Source: Bacillota bacterium
Lineage (GTDB): Bacteria > Bacillota > UBA4882 > UBA10575
Assembly (NCBI GenBank): GCA_012727425.1
Contig: JAAYHQ010000030.1
Span: 38,639 to 102,638, forward strand
Length of the DNA: 64,000 nt
Direction of reading: 5' to 3'
The position numbers were made by a program, and so were the translations under genes. Below are positions 42,692-51,971 of the stretch, in pieces (the first letter of the stretch is position 1; every line of letters begins with the position of its first letter). The notes beneath the pieces were generated by a model, which searched no databases, was not told the origin of the DNA, and saw nothing but the letters and a program-made list of their open reading frames with translations.

Positions 42692-43570
42692 CTAACTGAT
42701 ATCTCTGTGCTCAACCAGGGCCTTGTAACCCTTGGCTTTTATAAACTCGCGCAGTTGATTGGCGATAGTCACCGAACGGTGGCGCCCACCGGTACAACCA
42801 ATCGCAATCACCAATTGCAACTTTCCCTCGCTAATATACTGGGGAATTAAAAAATCGATAAAATCGTAGAGCTTCGCCAGGAATCTGGTGGTCACCGGCC
42901 ACTTCAACACATAATCGGCCACTTCCTGGTAATTACCATCCAGTTCCCGGAGGGAATCAACATAATACGGATTCGGTAAAAAGCGGACATCAAAGACCAG
43001 GTCCGCATCGAGGGGTACTCCGTGGCTAAAGCCAAACGAGACAATGGTAATGATCATCTTCTGTCCTTCATTGACCTGGCTGAACCGGCCGATGATCTTC
43101 TCCCGTAGTTGCCGGACGGTTAAATCACTGGTGTCGATGATCATCGACGCTTTCCCTTTCAGCTTTTCCAAGCGGGACCTTTCCTCCTGGATTGCATCGG
43201 CAATCCTGCCTTCACCAGCCAAGGGATGACGGCGGCGGGATTCTTTAAACCGCCGGATAATCACTTCGTCCTCCGCCTCCAGGTAGAGGATCTCATAACT
43301 GTAGCCCTCTTCTTCCAAAAGGTTTAGCGAAGAAAAGAGGCTGTCAAAAAAACCACCGCCTCTGATGTCGACCACCAGAGCTATTCTATTAACCCGCCCT
43401 TCCGATTGTGCACAAAGCTCGGCAAATTTCGGCAGTAAAACGGGCGGGAGGTTATCGACACAAAAATAACCCAGGTCTTCAAAGGCTTTCATTGCTTCGG
43501 TTTTACCTGCACCAGAGATCCCCGTGATGATAACGAAGCTGATTGTGTTAATAATTAACCCTCCCCTCAC
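42692..43570 (-). CDS. rapZ: RapZ/YvcJ family nucleotide-binding protein
   Basis: The protein of about 290 residues has an N-terminal P-loop [21 protein letters not shown], the VDNLPP block and the C-terminal pocket [25 protein letters not shown] and [10 protein letters not shown]. In E. coli RapZ is an RNase E adaptor controlling glmS; in B. subtilis YvcJ is a GTPase linked to competence. The start is uncertain: GTG 43570 (used), TTG 43624 with AGGAAAG, or an ATT at 43550-43552 six bases after a perfect AGGGGAGGG. It precedes yvcK, the usual order. Confidence 0.92.
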   Translation of the reverse strand: MRGGLIINTISFVIITGISGAGKTEAMKAFEDLGYFCVDNLPPVLLPKFAELCAQSEGRVNRIALVVDIRGGGFFDSLFSSLNLLEEEGYSYEILYLEAEDEVIIRRFKESRRRHPLAGEGRIADAIQEERSRLEKLKGKASMIIDTSDLTVRQLREKIIGRFSQVNEGQKMIITIVSFGFSHGVPLDADLVFDVRFLPNPYYVDSLRELDGNYQEVADYVLKWPVTTRFLAKLYDFIDFLIPQYISEGKLQLVIAIGCTGGRHRSVTIANQLREFIKAKGYKALVEHRDIS

Positions 43571-43659
43571 CGCAGAGGCGACACCGGAATCTGTCCTTTT
43601 ATCCTTTAAAACTTCGCGAAACAAAGAATCTTTCCTGCCGGCAAATCCTTCTAAACGTA

Positions 43660-43695
43660 ATAAAGAAAAGCGCGTTTGCGCTTTTCTCTTTTTCC
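43660..43695. terminator. Terminator after the nucleotidyltransferase gene
   Basis: Perfect 9-bp stem GAAAAGCGC/GCGCTTTTC with a GTTT loop; A and T tracts on both sides. It lies between the stop at 43736 and rapZ on the same strand. Confidence 0.85.
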
Positions 43696-43735
43696 CTTCG
43701 CTTCTGTTTCATCCGGAGCCTCTGAACACCACCGC

Positions 43736-46219
43736 TTACCGCAACTGTAAAGCGGCGATCCGGGAGGTATATAAACTGGTTAATTCGGTGGCGGCTTCTG
43801 GCGTGGTGCCTTCGCTATAAATCTGAAAGGTCGGGTCCTCGGCATCGGGTAATACCAGCGCCCAGCCGTGATCATGAAAGACCTTTAAGCCGTCAATCAC
43901 TTCGATCTCTTTGTCCTTATTCTCTTCATAGAGATGGCGCATGATCCGGCCCTTATCTTCCCAGGAACAATCGACCTGCTTACGGTCGGTGTAGTAGGCG
44001 GGAAGCAGGGCAACCAGTTGGGCGAGGCTCCGTTCTTCCCTGGTCATGAGCTCCAGGATCCTGGTCAGAGCGTATAAACCGTCGTAGGCCGCTTGAAAGG
44101 AACACCGGCCGTCACCGGCGGGGTAAAGCCGGGCGGCGGCCACCTTTTCCATGAGCGCCCGGGGGCTGGCCTTCGTCCGGACCACCGCCCCCCGGTTGGC
44201 CTTGATCACTTCCTCAATGAAGCGCGGGGCGGTTACCGGGAGCGGAATCGTCCCGGCCCCTCCGTACTTCAGGGCGAACAGGGAAAGCAAGGCCGTAAAC
44301 TGTTCCTCCGCAACCACCGTGCCTTCTTCGTCAACCAGGATTAAGCACTCCCCGTTACTCACGAGCAGCACTCCAAGGTCCGCTCGCGACCGCCGGACCT
44401 GTTCCGCCAAAATGGGCAGGCAAGCTTCCCTGACGTCCGTCGCCGTCCGGTAAACGCCGGCAGGATCCGGTTGTAAAACCACCGTTTCACAGCCGAGCGC
44501 CGTCAGGATCGTCGTCAGCAGACCTTCCAAGGGGCTGTCGGCAGCATCAACTCCAACCACTGTTTTATAACGGGCGGCGCGGATCGCTTCCGCTGCGGTG
44601 GCCTTCAGGATATTTTCTAAATAACGGGCGGAGAAATCGGCTATGACCTGGACCCGGCCCAACCGGTCGGGAGCGACCCGCCGGAACTCCTCCGTAAAAA
44701 AGGCCTGTTCCACCTGGCGTTCAACAGCCCGGTTGATGAGCAACCCTTGCGCGTCGAAGAATTCCACCAAAAGATTCTCCGGCGCCGCCGGGGAGATCCG
44801 CAGTTGAAGGCCGGCCGTTGCTTCCAGGGCCACGACGGCTTGCCGGGTCACCGGGGTCGCCGTCACGCCTAAATCATAGACGTGGACACCTGTTCCCAGC
44901 AAACCGCTGACCAAGGCGGGTTTCAGTTTTTGGCCGGCCGGAAAATGGTCGGTGCCCAGCACCACCCAGCTGTTTTCCGGTAAAACTGTGCCGTACGCCA
45001 CCCCCAGTTTGGCGGCGAACTCAGGGGTAAACTCCAGATTGGCCATTTTGTCGACACCCTGACGGCCAAAGAGGTTGGTCCCCCAGCGGTTACCCCAGAC
45101 CAGGCTGGAATTGAGCACCGAACCACTCTCCACATATTTCTCCGGCCAGGTCCGGACCTCCGGTTGGATCACGGCTTTCGAACCGACCGTACAACCTTCC
45201 CCCAAAACCGCGCCCTCGTAAACCCGGACCCCGGACTTCAGGTGGGTACGGTGGGCCAGGATCGCCCCCCGGATCTCGGTCTGGTAACCCACATAGGTGT
45301 GGTTCCAGAGGATGGCGCGTTTGAGGGAGGCCTCTTCACCGACCAGGCTATGATCGCCGATGACCGTATGCTTCCCAAGCGTGGCGTTTTTATTGACCCG
45401 TACATACTTTCCCAAAGCCACCGGCGCCTCCACTTGAACCGTGGCGGGCAACTCCGTCCCTTCACCCACCCAGATCCCGGGGGCAAGCTCCTGACCGGCC
45501 GGTGTAAACTGCAGTTTGCCATCCAACAGATCATAATTGGCCTGCCGGTACTGGGCCAAGTTCCCCACATCGGACCAGTAGCCTTCGGCCACATATCCGT
45601 ATAAGGGCGCGCCCGCCTGTAGGAGCAGCGGGAAAAGGTCTTTACTGAAATCAACCGCTTTGCCCTTCTCGTAATAACGGAAAATCTCCGGCTCAATCAG
45701 GTAGATCCCGGTGTTCACCGTATCACTGAAGACTTCACCCCACCCGGGTTTCTCCAAAAACCGCTTGACCCGCCCGTCCTCTTCGGTGATCACGACCCCA
45801 TATTCGAGGGGGTTCGTCACTTTGGTCAGGACGATGGTCACCAGAGCCCGCCGGGCCCGATGAAAAACCAGAGCCTCGGTCAGGTTGATATCGGTCAAGG
45901 CATCGCCGCTGATCACCAGAAAAGTATCGTCCAGAAAGGCTTCGGCATTTTTCACACTTCCCGCTGTGCCCAACGGGGTTTCTTCGACAAAATAACGGAG
46001 GTTGACACCAAATTCGCGCCCATCGCCAAAATAGTTGGCGATGAGTTCGGGAAGGTAAAACAGGGTCATCCCGACCTCGGTGAAGTGATACTGTTGTAGA
46101 AGGGCTAAAATATACTCGACCATCGGCCGGCCCGCGATCGGTACCATCGGTTTCGGTAGTTTACAGGTTAAAGGACGCAGCCTTGTCCCTTTTCCCCCCG
46201 CCATAACAATGGCCTTCAC
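43736..46219 (-). CDS. Sugar-phosphate nucleotidyltransferase with degenerate phosphomannomutase domain
   Basis: The 827-residue protein has an N-terminal nucleotidyltransferase domain (MAGGKGTRLRPLT near the start, PKPMVPIAGRPMVEY, GDALTDINL). A left-handed beta-helix repeat region (about 250-370) follows, then a phosphomannomutase-like half. In the latter the catalytic TASHNP loop reads RISPAAPEN, the metal loop DGDADR reads VSNGEC and the sugar loop GEMSGH reads GDGRCSF. The mutase activity is thus predicted lost while the fold is kept. It overlaps the glycosyltransferase gene by four bases, suggesting a shared polysaccharide pathway. Confidence 0.88.
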   Translation of the reverse strand: MKAIVMAGGKGTRLRPLTCKLPKPMVPIAGRPMVEYILALLQQYHFTEVGMTLFYLPELIANYFGDGREFGVNLRYFVEETPLGTAGSVKNAEAFLDDTFLVISGDALTDINLTEALVFHRARRALVTIVLTKVTNPLEYGVVITEEDGRVKRFLEKPGWGEVFSDTVNTGIYLIEPEIFRYYEKGKAVDFSKDLFPLLLQAGAPLYGYVAEGYWSDVGNLAQYRQANYDLLDGKLQFTPAGQELAPGIWVGEGTELPATVQVEAPVALGKYVRVNKNATLGKHTVIGDHSLVGEEASLKRAILWNHTYVGYQTEIRGAILAHRTHLKSGVRVYEGAVLGEGCTVGSKAVIQPEVRTWPEKYVESGSVLNSSLVWGNRWGTNLFGRQGVDKMANLEFTPEFAAKLGVAYGTVLPENSWVVLGTDHFPAGQKLKPALVSGLLGTGVHVYDLGVTATPVTRQAVVALEATAGLQLRISPAAPENLLVEFFDAQGLLINRAVERQVEQAFFTEEFRRVAPDRLGRVQVIADFSARYLENILKATAAEAIRAARYKTVVGVDAADSPLEGLLTTILTALGCETVVLQPDPAGVYRTATDVREACLPILAEQVRRSRADLGVLLVSNGECLILVDEEGTVVAEEQFTALLSLFALKYGGAGTIPLPVTAPRFIEEVIKANRGAVVRTKASPRALMEKVAAARLYPAGDGRCSFQAAYDGLYALTRILELMTREERSLAQLVALLPAYYTDRKQVDCSWEDKGRIMRHLYEENKDKEIEVIDGLKVFHDHGWALVLPDAEDPTFQIYSEGTTPEAATELTSLYTSRIAALQLR

Positions 46220-47568
46220 TGGTAACCCCCCCTTTGTCCGTTAATCCCCGGAGGCAACGGCCCCGTCTCCGCACCGGTCGGCGCATACCGGCCGTAAGCA
46301 AGGGCAGCGGCGGGCACCGGGCGGGGACGGGACCAGTGGTCGCCGGGACGTTCCCACCCGGCCCCAACGCCGGGGCGGTACCAAGCGGACCGTTGATACT
46401 CCTGCAGTACCTCTTGGTAGAGCTCGATGGTCCGGTCGGCGATTTTACCCCAGTTATATTCGGTTTCCACGTCGCGCCAAGCTTGCTCCCGCATAGCGGC
46501 CGCCTGTTCCGGGTGGGTAAGGACCCATAAGATATTCTCGGCCAGTGATTCGGGGTTGTTGGGGAGCGCCTTTAAACCGTTCTGGCCGTGGCGGACCACT
46601 TCGCCCAAACCGCCGGTATCAGCGACAACCACCGGCGTCCCCGCCGCCATCGCTTCCAAAGCCACGATCCCGAAGGGTTCATATAAACTGGGAAAGACCG
46701 CCACATCAGCCGTACTGAACAAGGCATTTCGCGTTAAGTCATCGATGTAGCCGGTGAAATAAAACTTGTGGTAGAGACCCATTTGCCGGGCCCGCGCATG
46801 TAAATGCTCCGCATAGGGGCCTTTTCCGGCCACAATAAACTTGACCTTCTCCCGGCCCGCCAAAATTTTCGGGGCCGCCGCCAAGAGCAGATCCAGCCCT
46901 TTTTCATAGACCAAACGGCCGACATAAAACACGATCTGCTCATCATCGGCCGCATATTGCCGCCGGATCGCCCGGGCATCCCCCGCCTGGCGGCGAAAAG
47001 GCTCCGGATAAACCCCATTGGGAATAATCCGTAACTTATTGGCCGGCAACTGAAAGATGCGTTGCAGTTCCCCAAACATATAACGGCTGCAACAGATCAC
47101 CCGCCAGGCTTCAAACGTCAGCCACCATTCGACACTACTGATGTAGCGCTGCAGCTCATTATGCAAGCCGTTGTTACGCCCCCATTCGGTGGCGTGAACC
47201 GTCGCCACCAGCGGCTTTCGGAAGGCATGTTTTAACCCTCTTCCGGCGTAAGCCACCAACCAATCATGGGCGTGGATTAAATCGAAGTCTTCCCCCTCCG
47301 CCACCAGGGCGACCGCCTTCTCCATCAACTGTAGATTAAGCTGCATCACCCAAGAGACAAAGTCGGGGGGCTCGGGAGCATGACGCGCAACCCGGCAAAC
47401 CTTCAACCCTTTCCGCTGTTCCGTGGTGTCTACCGGGTCATTACCTCTGGTCAAAACGGTCACTTCCGGTCCTTTTTCCCCTAAAGCCAGAGCGAGATCA
47501 TGGACATGGGGGGCAATCCCGCCCACAATTTCCGGCGGGTATTCCCAGCTCAGCATTAGAACCCGCAT
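46216..47568 (-). CDS. GT4-family glycosyltransferase (glycogen-synthase-like)
   Basis: The 450-residue enzyme has the GT-B start MRVLMLSWEYPPEIVGGI and VHATEWGR in the acceptor domain. In the donor domain it has FYVGRLVYEKGLDLLL, IVAGKGPY and the nucleotide-sugar motif PSLYEPFGIVALEAMAAGTPVV (E-x7-E). ATG 47566-47568 follows TAAGGAGGG. A Pro/Gly/Arg-rich tail of about 50 residues follows the catalytic domain. It overlaps the nucleotidyltransferase gene by four bases, so the two are likely coupled in making a storage or surface glycan; the acceptor is unknown. Confidence 0.9.
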   Translation of the reverse strand: MRVLMLSWEYPPEIVGGIAPHVHDLALALGEKGPEVTVLTRGNDPVDTTEQRKGLKVCRVARHAPEPPDFVSWVMQLNLQLMEKAVALVAEGEDFDLIHAHDWLVAYAGRGLKHAFRKPLVATVHATEWGRNNGLHNELQRYISSVEWWLTFEAWRVICCSRYMFGELQRIFQLPANKLRIIPNGVYPEPFRRQAGDARAIRRQYAADDEQIVFYVGRLVYEKGLDLLLAAAPKILAGREKVKFIVAGKGPYAEHLHARARQMGLYHKFYFTGYIDDLTRNALFSTADVAVFPSLYEPFGIVALEAMAAGTPVVVADTGGLGEVVRHGQNGLKALPNNPESLAENILWVLTHPEQAAAMREQAWRDVETEYNWGKIADRTIELYQEVLQEYQRSAWYRPGVGAGWERPGDHWSRPRPVPAAALAYGRYAPTGAETGPLPPGINGQRGGYQ

Positions 47569-47762
47569 TTTTTCCCTCCTTAACGCATTACCGGCCCAAC
47601 CAGGAAGATCATGGCTTTGGTAAAGTTGTAAACATATTCTTCCCCGGTTCGGCCGGGATAATGCGCCGGCCAGCGCCGTTAACCAAGAAAAGACCGCGCG
47701 GTCACCGGCCCGGCCGCTCTCCATGGACAAGAAAAGCTTGACGCCGGCCGAGTAACGGACAA

Positions 47763-47797
47763 AGAAAAAACCTCCCCCCGTTCCGAGGGAAGGCTTG
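47763..47797 (-). terminator. Terminator after folB
   Basis: CCTTCCC and GGGGGAGG arms around a short loop followed by TTTTTTC on the minus strand, about 50 bases past the folB stop. Confidence 0.7.
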
Positions 47798-47844
47798 TGC
47801 GCTGGGATTGTTCAGGCTTTTCCGTCCGACCTTAGACTTATCCT

Positions 47845-48225
47845 TTACAACTGGTTTACCTTTGCCGCTGAACGCCGGATCTCAACCCCAAAATAATCCA
47901 TGACGCCACCAACGGGAGGCTGGGGCTTACGCACGCGGACAACAATTTCCTGAAGGGGGTACCCCGCCAGCAGCGAGTCGGCAATCTCCTCCGCCAATCC
48001 TTCCATGAGATTGTACTCGCGTTCCTCAACCAGCTCTTTGATTAAGGTGTAAACCTCTACGTAGTTGATGGTTGCTTCCAGATCATCGTTGATTCCGGCT
48101 TGCCGCAAATCCAGGTAAAGTTCGACATCAACCTCCAGGCGTTGTCCCAACTCCTTTTCGGCCGCAAAAACCCCATGGTAACCATAGAAGATCATGTTTT
48201 GTAAAATCAGCTTGTCCGTCGCCAT
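47845..48225 (-). CDS. folB: Dihydroneopterin aldolase
   Basis: The 126-residue protein matches FolB, which splits dihydroneopterin in folate synthesis. It has ILQNMIFYGYHGVFAAEKELGQRLEVDVEL, with the active-site Glu in GVFAAEKE, and TINYVEVYTLIKELVEEREYNLMEGLAE; the lysine is in RVRKPQPPVGGVMDYFGVEI. It stands alone here; other fol genes are not in the window. It is divergent from nadA. Confidence 0.93.
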   Translation of the reverse strand: MATDKLILQNMIFYGYHGVFAAEKELGQRLEVDVELYLDLRQAGINDDLEATINYVEVYTLIKELVEEREYNLMEGLAEEIADSLLAGYPLQEIVVRVRKPQPPVGGVMDYFGVEIRRSAAKVNQL

Positions 48226-48330
48226 TTTCTTCCCTTCTTTCCACCTGATTTTACCGCCGGGCCTTCCGTTAAAAAAAGCGGCAAATGGTAAATTTACTGT
48301 TAAGCAGTTTTTGCTTTATTTCCTGACGAA

Positions 48331-48358
48331 TTGACAAACGGTGAAATAACGATACAAT
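48331..48358 (+). promoter_or_regulatory. Sigma-A promoter of the nadA operon
   Basis: TTGACA, 16 bases, TACAAT, 27 bases upstream of the nadA start. No obvious repressor palindrome was noticed around it. Confidence 0.8.
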
Positions 48359-48384
48359 TAAAATGACGTAAGGGGGGGTAGTAA

Positions 48385-49296
48385 ATGTCACAACTTGAGC
48401 TGATCACGGAAATCCAAAAATTAAAAGCGGAAAAAGATGCGCTCATTCTCGCCCACACTTACCAAAACGATGAGGTGCAAGATATCGCCGATTTTGTCGG
48501 CGATTCGTTGGAACTAAGCCGTTTAGCAGCAGATTCACCCCATTCGGTCCTTGTTTTATGTGGTGTTCATTTCATGGCGGAAAGCGCCAGTCTTCTTTCC
48601 CCCGAAAAAACGGTTTTACTGCCCGCGCCCGAAGCCGGTTGTCCCATGGCGGACATGGCCGATGCGGAGACGGTCAAAGAATGGCGGGCCAAATATCCCA
48701 AGGCCGCGGTCGTCGCTTACGTAAACACCAGCGCCGCGGTAAAAGCGGTTAGTGATATCTGTTGCACTTCTTCCAACGCGGTAAAAGTCGTCCGCTCGTT
48801 AGCCGAGGAAGAGATCATTTTCCTCCCCGACCAAAACTTGGGGAGCTACGTGGCCGCCCAAGTCCCGGAGAAAAAATTCCACCTCTGGCCCGGCTTCTGC
48901 CGCACCCACCATCAAGTCACCGTTGACGAGGTGGAAAAGGTGAAAAAGGCCCATCCGGAAGCCAAGCTTTTAATCCATCCCGAATGCCGGCCGGAGGTTG
49001 TCGCCCACGCCGATTTTGTCGGTAGTACGAAACAGATCGTGGAGCAAGTGGGCAAGATGGATGCTTCCACCTTTATTATCGGCACCGAGATGGGAATCAT
49101 CCATGGTTTAAAAAAGCGCTATCCGGATAAAAGGTTCTATCTCTTAACGCCCAAGCTGGTTTGTCCGAACATGAAAAAGACCACCCTGGCGGATGTGGCC
49201 GCCGCCCTCCGCACGCTCCAACCGGTTATTACCGTGCCGGAACCAATCCGTGTTCAAGCCCGCCACTGCCTCGAACGGATGTTGGCGGTCAAATAG
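48385..49296 (+). CDS. nadA: Quinolinate synthase
   Basis: The 303-residue 4Fe-4S enzyme condenses iminoaspartate with dihydroxyacetone phosphate to quinolinate. The three cluster cysteines can be placed in VLCGVHFMAE, HPECRPEV and LVCPNMKKT. Other signatures are LAHTYQNDEVQDIADFVGDSLELS and CTSSNAVKVV. The ATG follows AAGGGGGGGT. It is the first gene of nadA-nadB-nadC, the de novo NAD pathway from aspartate. Confidence 0.97.
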   Translation: MSQLELITEIQKLKAEKDALILAHTYQNDEVQDIADFVGDSLELSRLAADSPHSVLVLCGVHFMAESASLLSPEKTVLLPAPEAGCPMADMADAETVKEWRAKYPKAAVVAYVNTSAAVKAVSDICCTSSNAVKVVRSLAEEEIIFLPDQNLGSYVAAQVPEKKFHLWPGFCRTHHQVTVDEVEKVKKAHPEAKLLIHPECRPEVVAHADFVGSTKQIVEQVGKMDASTFIIGTEMGIIHGLKKRYPDKRFYLLTPKLVCPNMKKTTLADVAAALRTLQPVITVPEPIRVQARHCLERMLAVK

Positions 49297-49312
49297 GTTC
49301 TCCTCCTTTGCC

Positions 49313-49340
49313 CTCCTCTCCCCGTCCGCGGGGAGAGGTT
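49313..49340 (+). terminator. Hairpin between nadA and nadB
   Basis: CCTCTCCCC/GGGGAGAGG arms around a 6-base loop followed by TTTCCCTTTT. It resembles a weak terminator within the operon and may lower nadB/nadC expression. Confidence 0.5.
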
Positions 49341-49378
49341 TCCCTTTTAGCTCGAATTTACCAAGGAGGCCATCTGTA

Positions 49379-50992
49379 ATGAAGATTACTCTTTCCACTG
49401 CCGGTCTGAGCAGGACTCCTTTTCTAGTGATCGGCAGCGGAATCGCTGGACTTTATACCGCGCTCAAATTAGCTGACATTGCCCCGGTAACTCTGATCAC
49501 CAAAGAAACGCTGGAAGAAAGTAACACCAGCTACGCCCAAGGCGGTATTGCCGCCGCCCTCAGTCCGGACGACTCCCCAGATTTACACTACACGGATACG
49601 ATACAAGCCGGCGCCGGTCTCTGCTTGCCGCCGGCCGTTACGGCCCTGGTGAATGAAGGCCCGGAACGGGTCCGGGAGCTAATCGCTTGGGGCGTCCCTT
49701 TTGACACTGAAGCCGGTACCCTGGTCATGACCCGGGAAGCCGCCCACTCCTTTTCCCGGGTTTTACACGCCGACGGCGATGCCACCGGCCGCGAGATCAT
49801 TAAAGTCCTTGTCCAACGGGTCCGGACCCATCCCCGGATCACGGTCAAGGAAAACCATTATGCCGTGGCCCTGCTTACCGGGGAAGATGGCTGTTACGGT
49901 GCCCTCGTTCTCGACGAAAACGCAACGCAGACCAGCTTTTTAGCGGAAGCAACGGTCCTGGCCACCGGTGGTTGTGGACAGATCTTTACCGCCACCACTA
50001 ATCCGGCGGTCGCCACCGGTGATGGTCTGGCCCTGGCCTTCCTTGCCGGTGCCCCCTTGGCGGATCTGGAATTCGTGCAATTTCACCCGACGGTCCTCCA
50101 TCTGGACGGGGCCCCCTGTTTTCTCATCACCGAGGCGGTCCGGGGCGAAGGCGGCCTGCTCCGCAACAAAAAAGGTGTTCGTTTTATGCCCTCCTACCAC
50201 AAACAGGCGGAACTAGCCCCCCGCGATGTGGTCGCCCGCAGTGTCTGGTTGGAAATGGCAAAAACCGGTGCCGACCATGTCTACCTTGATCTCTCCCTGT
50301 TAAGTGCGGACTTGATTGAACGGCGTTTTCCCAATATTTACGAAACCTGTTTAAGTTACGGCCTTGATATCACCAAAGCGCCCATTCCGGTCGCCCCGGC
50401 CGCCCACTACATGATGGGGGGCGTGGCCATTGACCTCTACGGCCGGACCGCCCTGCCCTGGCTCTTTGCCTGTGGGGAAGTAGCCAACGCCGGGGTCCAC
50501 GGCGCCAACCGTCTGGCCAGCAACTCTTTGCTGGACGGTTTGGTCTTCGGCCACCGCATCTTTGAATATCTCCAGCGCAACCGGCGGCGACAACCGGCCC
50601 TCCCGCCGGAACTGGCGGCAGTTGTCCCCACCGAAACCAACCCGGAACATTTAGCCGCCGACCGTTTGGCCCTCAAAGCGTTGGCCTCTGCCCATCTCGG
50701 GATCATCCGCCGGGAAGAAGACCTGCAAAACGCGAAACGCCGTTTGGCGCCGGCGACACCGCCCGCGCCCATTCCTTTGAACCGCCTCAACCGCCCGTAC
50801 CTGGAGTTGCAGAACATGCGCCTCCTGGTCCGGTTGATGCTGGAGGCGGCCCTTACCCGCCGGGAAAGCCGGGGCAGTCACTACCGGGTTGACTATCCCG
50901 TCCCGGATCCGGCGTGGCAAAAACGCATTGTTCTTTCGTCTACGGGAACCAATTGGGCCGCCGCCGACCAACCATTTACGTGGTCGTGGTAA
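49379..50992 (+). CDS. nadB: L-aspartate oxidase
   Basis: The 537-residue flavoprotein oxidises aspartate to iminoaspartate for NadA. It has the FAD site GSGIAGLYTALKLA, the SdhA-type active-site blocks AAHSFSRVLHADGDATGREI and FVQFHPTVLH, RGEGGLLRN, and GVHGANRLASNSLLDGLVFG. ATG 49379-49381 follows AAGGAGG; the longer frame that overlaps nadA is rejected. In anaerobes fumarate is the likely electron acceptor. It lies 82 bases after nadA and 18 before nadC. Confidence 0.96.
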   Translation: MKITLSTAGLSRTPFLVIGSGIAGLYTALKLADIAPVTLITKETLEESNTSYAQGGIAAALSPDDSPDLHYTDTIQAGAGLCLPPAVTALVNEGPERVRELIAWGVPFDTEAGTLVMTREAAHSFSRVLHADGDATGREIIKVLVQRVRTHPRITVKENHYAVALLTGEDGCYGALVLDENATQTSFLAEATVLATGGCGQIFTATTNPAVATGDGLALAFLAGAPLADLEFVQFHPTVLHLDGAPCFLITEAVRGEGGLLRNKKGVRFMPSYHKQAELAPRDVVARSVWLEMAKTGADHVYLDLSLLSADLIERRFPNIYETCLSYGLDITKAPIPVAPAAHYMMGGVAIDLYGRTALPWLFACGEVANAGVHGANRLASNSLLDGLVFGHRIFEYLQRNRRRQPALPPELAAVVPTETNPEHLAADRLALKALASAHLGIIRREEDLQNAKRRLAPATPPAPIPLNRLNRPYLELQNMRLLVRLMLEAALTRRESRGSHYRVDYPVPDPAWQKRIVLSSTGTNWAAADQPFTWSW

Positions 50993-51010
50993 AAAGCGAG
51001 GTGTTATGCG

Positions 51011-51847
51011 ATGGAACTGCCGAAACACGTCTATACCGATCTGGTCCGCCGGGCCCTGGCGGAAGATTTAGGCTCCGGTGACATCACTTCCACCCTGACC
51101 ATTGAACCTTCCGCTACCACCAGCGGCCGATTTATCGCCAAGGAATCCGGGGTAATCTGTGGTTGGCCGGTCGTCCAGGAAGTCTTTCACCAACTTAACC
51201 CCGCTATCGACCTGCAGATTACGCATCCGGACGGAGCCCGCGTTACGGCCGGTTCGGTGCTGGCCGTAATTTCCGGCCCCACTCGTGACCTGCTCAGTGG
51301 CGAACGGGTGGCCCTCAACTTCCTCCAACATCTGTCCGGCGTCGCCACCGCCACCCGGAAACTGGTGGATCTGCTGGCCGATTATCCCCGGGTCCGGCTG
51401 GTCGACACCAGAAAAACCCTTCCCGGACTGCGCGCCTTACAAAAATATGCCGTCCGGGTCGGCGGTGGCTACAACCACCGTTTTAACCTGGCCGACGCCA
51501 TCCTGATCAAAGATAACCATCTGGCGGCCTGCGGCGGGATCAAAGCCGCTGTCGCCAAAGTCCGTGCCGCCGCCCCCCACACCATGAAAATTGAGGTGGA
51601 AGTGGAAACCGAAGAGCAGGTTCGCGAAGCCTTAGCCGCCGGCGTTGATATTATCATGTTGGACAACATGCCGCCGGCGTTGATGGCCGAGATGGTGCGG
51701 CTCATTGACGGAAAGGCGTTGGTCGAAGCCTCGGGCAACGTTTCCGCCGAAACCATCCGGGCGATTGCCGCCGCCGGTGTGGACTTGATCTCCGTTGGCC
51801 GTATTACCCACTCCGTGCCGGCACTGGACATCAGTCTGCGGCTGTAA
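51011..51847 (+). CDS. nadC: Nicotinate-nucleotide diphosphorylase (carboxylating)
   Basis: The 278-residue enzyme converts quinolinate and PRPP to nicotinate mononucleotide. Signatures are EDLGSGDITS, the catalytic-core LNFLQHLSGVATATRKLVD and DTRKTLPGLRALQKYAVRVGGGYNHR (His/Arg/Lys quinolinate site), IKDNHL, VEVETEEQV, IMLDNMPP and EASGNVSAETI. ATG 51011 lies after GCGAGGTG. It completes nadA-nadB-nadC and is followed by a terminator. Confidence 0.97.
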   Translation: MELPKHVYTDLVRRALAEDLGSGDITSTLTIEPSATTSGRFIAKESGVICGWPVVQEVFHQLNPAIDLQITHPDGARVTAGSVLAVISGPTRDLLSGERVALNFLQHLSGVATATRKLVDLLADYPRVRLVDTRKTLPGLRALQKYAVRVGGGYNHRFNLADAILIKDNHLAACGGIKAAVAKVRAAAPHTMKIEVEVETEEQVREALAAGVDIIMLDNMPPALMAEMVRLIDGKALVEASGNVSAETIRAIAAAGVDLISVGRITHSVPALDISLRL

Positions 51848-51923
51848 AACAACGGCCGTCAATAATCCGGCTGTTACTCCCGGCGGGTTGGAGGAATAAG
51901 CGCCGTCTTTGCTTTGGCAACCT

Positions 51924-51960
51924 CAAAAAAACCGAGCCCTGATTTATGCTCGGTTTTTTG
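51924..51960. terminator. Bidirectional terminator after nadC
   Basis: AAAAAACCGAG with CTCGGTTTTTT around a 12-base loop, between convergent nadC and the FRG-domain gene. Confidence 0.85.
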
Positions 51961-51971
51961 TTTTTTTTCGT

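Noticed and set aside
49193..49378. Extension of nadB into the nadA coding region
   Set aside because: ATG 49379 has a strong ribosome site and restores the conserved FAD-binding start; the extension overlaps nadA out of frame.
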